A stretch of DNA of 64,000 bases from Thioploca ingrica (GTDB lineage Bacteria; Pseudomonadota; Gammaproteobacteria; Beggiatoales; Beggiatoaceae): NCBI GenBank assembly GCA_000828835.1, contig AP014633.1, forward strand, positions 1 through 64,000. Reading direction: 5' to 3'. This document shows, piece after piece, positions 63,019 to 64,000 of this stretch. The number at the start of each line of letters is the position of its first letter. The first letter of the stretch is position 1. The translations under genes and the position numbers were made by a program. The notes under the pieces are model-generated. The model was not told the DNA's origin. It worked only from the letters and a program-made list of their open reading frames with translations, and searched no databases.

Positions 63019-64000
63019 TCATAAAAAATTATAAACCGTATTTGATGGTTCAGTGATTGTTGTTATATATCTGAAAGTGTTGGTATATTCTCTTAAAGCT
63101 GCTTCTATTTCCCATTGAGGTTGCCAACCAAGCAATTGACTGATCTGAGTGATATCGGCACAAGAATGATGAATATCTCCTTCACGAGGAGGTAAATATT
63201 TGGGCCTAATATTAGTTTTTAAAATCCGCTGTAATAATTTAAAAAGTTGTTTAATACTGATACTTTTACCACTACCCACATTAAATACATAAGCGCCCTC
63301 TCCACATGCTTCTAGCGAATGAATATTGGCACTGACGACATCTTTAACATAGATAAAATCTCGAGTCTGTTCCCCATCTCCGTAAATAGAAGGTCTTTTT
63401 CTATTTAAAAGTCGGTTAACCAAAATGGAAATCACCCCGGAATAAGAGGATTGGGGCGATTGTCGCGGTCCATAGACATTAAAATAACGCAATCCAACCG
63501 AAGAGAGTCCATAAATTCGATAATAAAGATTAGCTAACTGCTCAGCATAGTGCTTTTCTAAAGCATAGGGACTCAGGGGAAGGCAAGCAGTTTCTTCCTT
63601 GAGCGGGAGGTCATTATTTTCTCCATAGACAGCAGCAGAACTGGCAAAAATAATTCGTAATACCCCGCTCAAACGGGCGGCTTCAAAAATATTAAAAGTT
63701 CCTATCGTGTTGTGGCGAAAACTAGTTTGCGGTTGTTGAATAGAAAGCGGAACGGATACCAAACCGGCTTGGTGAAAAACATATTTAATGCCTTGCATCG
63801 CAGCGAGCACGGTATGAAAATCACTAATATCCCCTTTGATCACTTCTAAATGCAGTTGTTTGGGTAAGTACTGTAAATTTTTCTCCCGACCAGAGGAAAA
63901 ATTATCGAGTACTCGAACTGATTCCCCCCTCTCAAGAAGGTATTCAACGAGGTGAGAACCAATAAACCCTGCACCGCCGGTCACGAGTATTGCAGGATGA
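63019..64000 (-). CDS. NAD-dependent sugar-nucleotide epimerase/dehydratase (partial)
   Basis: An extended SDR enzyme, cut at its N-terminus by the window end; the frame stays open to 64000 (HPAILVTGGAGFIGSHLVEY). Visible are the Rossmann loop TGGAGFIGSH, the catalytic SSAAVYGENN and YALEK (YxxxK), and NVYGPRQSP. It resembles UDP-GlcNAc/UDP-glucose 4-epimerases of the WbgU/TviC type. A GTG inside ILVTGG is not the start. Role in surface polysaccharide synthesis is likely but the sugar is not fixed. Confidence 0.88.
   Translation of the reverse strand, partial: HPAILVTGGAGFIGSHLVEYLLERGESVRVLDNFSSGREKNLQYLPKQLHLEVIKGDISDFHTVLAAMQGIKYVFHQAGLVSVPLSIQQPQTSFRHNTIGTFNIFEAARLSGVLRIIFASSAAVYGENNDLPLKEETACLPLSPYALEKHYAEQLANLYYRIYGLSSVGLRYFNVYGPRQSPQSSYSGVISILVNRLLNRKRPSIYGDGEQTRDFIYVKDVVSANIHSLEACGEGAYVFNVGSGKSISIKQLFKLLQRILKTNIRPKYLPPREGDIHHSCADITQISQLLGWQPQWEIEAALREYTNTFRYITTITEPSNTVYNFL

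Overview
The window looks like chromosome from a gammaproteobacterium. The rpsA-ihfB-lapB-pyrF order, YrfG, TcdA and a YjjV-type TatD protein fit that class. The large number of DUF29, Uma2 and Rpn-type genes, broken toxin-antitoxin modules, small inverted-repeat elements and a polysulfide-reductase-type operon suggest one of the large filamentous sulfur bacteria (Beggiatoa/Thioploca relatives). That lineage call is inference; no rRNA or tRNA gene was recognised.

1-7.5 kb: clpB and a DUF29 gene, then two paralogous secreted-protein genes (3248 and 6500). Each has a near-identical sigma70-like promoter and a conserved, probably structured leader. Between them lies a graveyard of toxin-antitoxin fragments. 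7.7-17.6 kb: the most striking region, a four-gene block matching the conserved enediyne polyketide cassette: E3/UnbL (DUF1702), E4/UnbV, E5/UnbU and the iterative synthase PKSE (KS-AT-ACP-KR-DH-PPTase). E4, E5 and PKSE are translationally tight. The usual cassette thioesterase (E10/TEBC) is not in the window. A 26-nt remnant of the start of E3 survives at 4675-4700 behind the first secreted-protein gene. This shows that a promoter-leader-secreted gene-E3 unit was duplicated and then eroded.

17.8-27.5 kb: two more secreted proteins of the same family, an orphan antitoxin, an Rpn-type nuclease, a large ExeM-like extracellular nuclease and a membrane-anchored M28 peptidase. 27.5-29.8 kb: a three-gene phospholipid operon (YnbA-like CDP-alcohol phosphatidyltransferase, YnbB/CdsA-like cytidylyltransferase, PlsC-like acyltransferase). 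29.8-36.4 kb: a Uma2 gene in repeats, then a minus-strand psrABC-type molybdoenzyme operon with TorD-like and HybE-like chaperones. An IS200/IS605-like remnant sits in its upstream region, followed by about 1 kb of very AT-rich DNA.

37.8-52.4 kb: mostly housekeeping genes (GT2 glycosyltransferase, pheS without pheT, Sel1 lipoprotein, tyrA, aroA, FmdB-like, cmk, rpsA, ihfB, lapB, pyrF, yrfG, a SEC-C/TPR/GT41 protein). 52.4-64 kb: a fifth secreted paralogue, an XRE regulator, duplicated DUF29 genes altered by a frameshift and by an in-frame palindromic insertion, a hicB with a destroyed hicA, tcdA, tatD, an Hpt / REC-PAS-GGDEF-EAL / HlyD-adaptor operon, another Rpn-Uma2 pair, and an epimerase cut by the window end.
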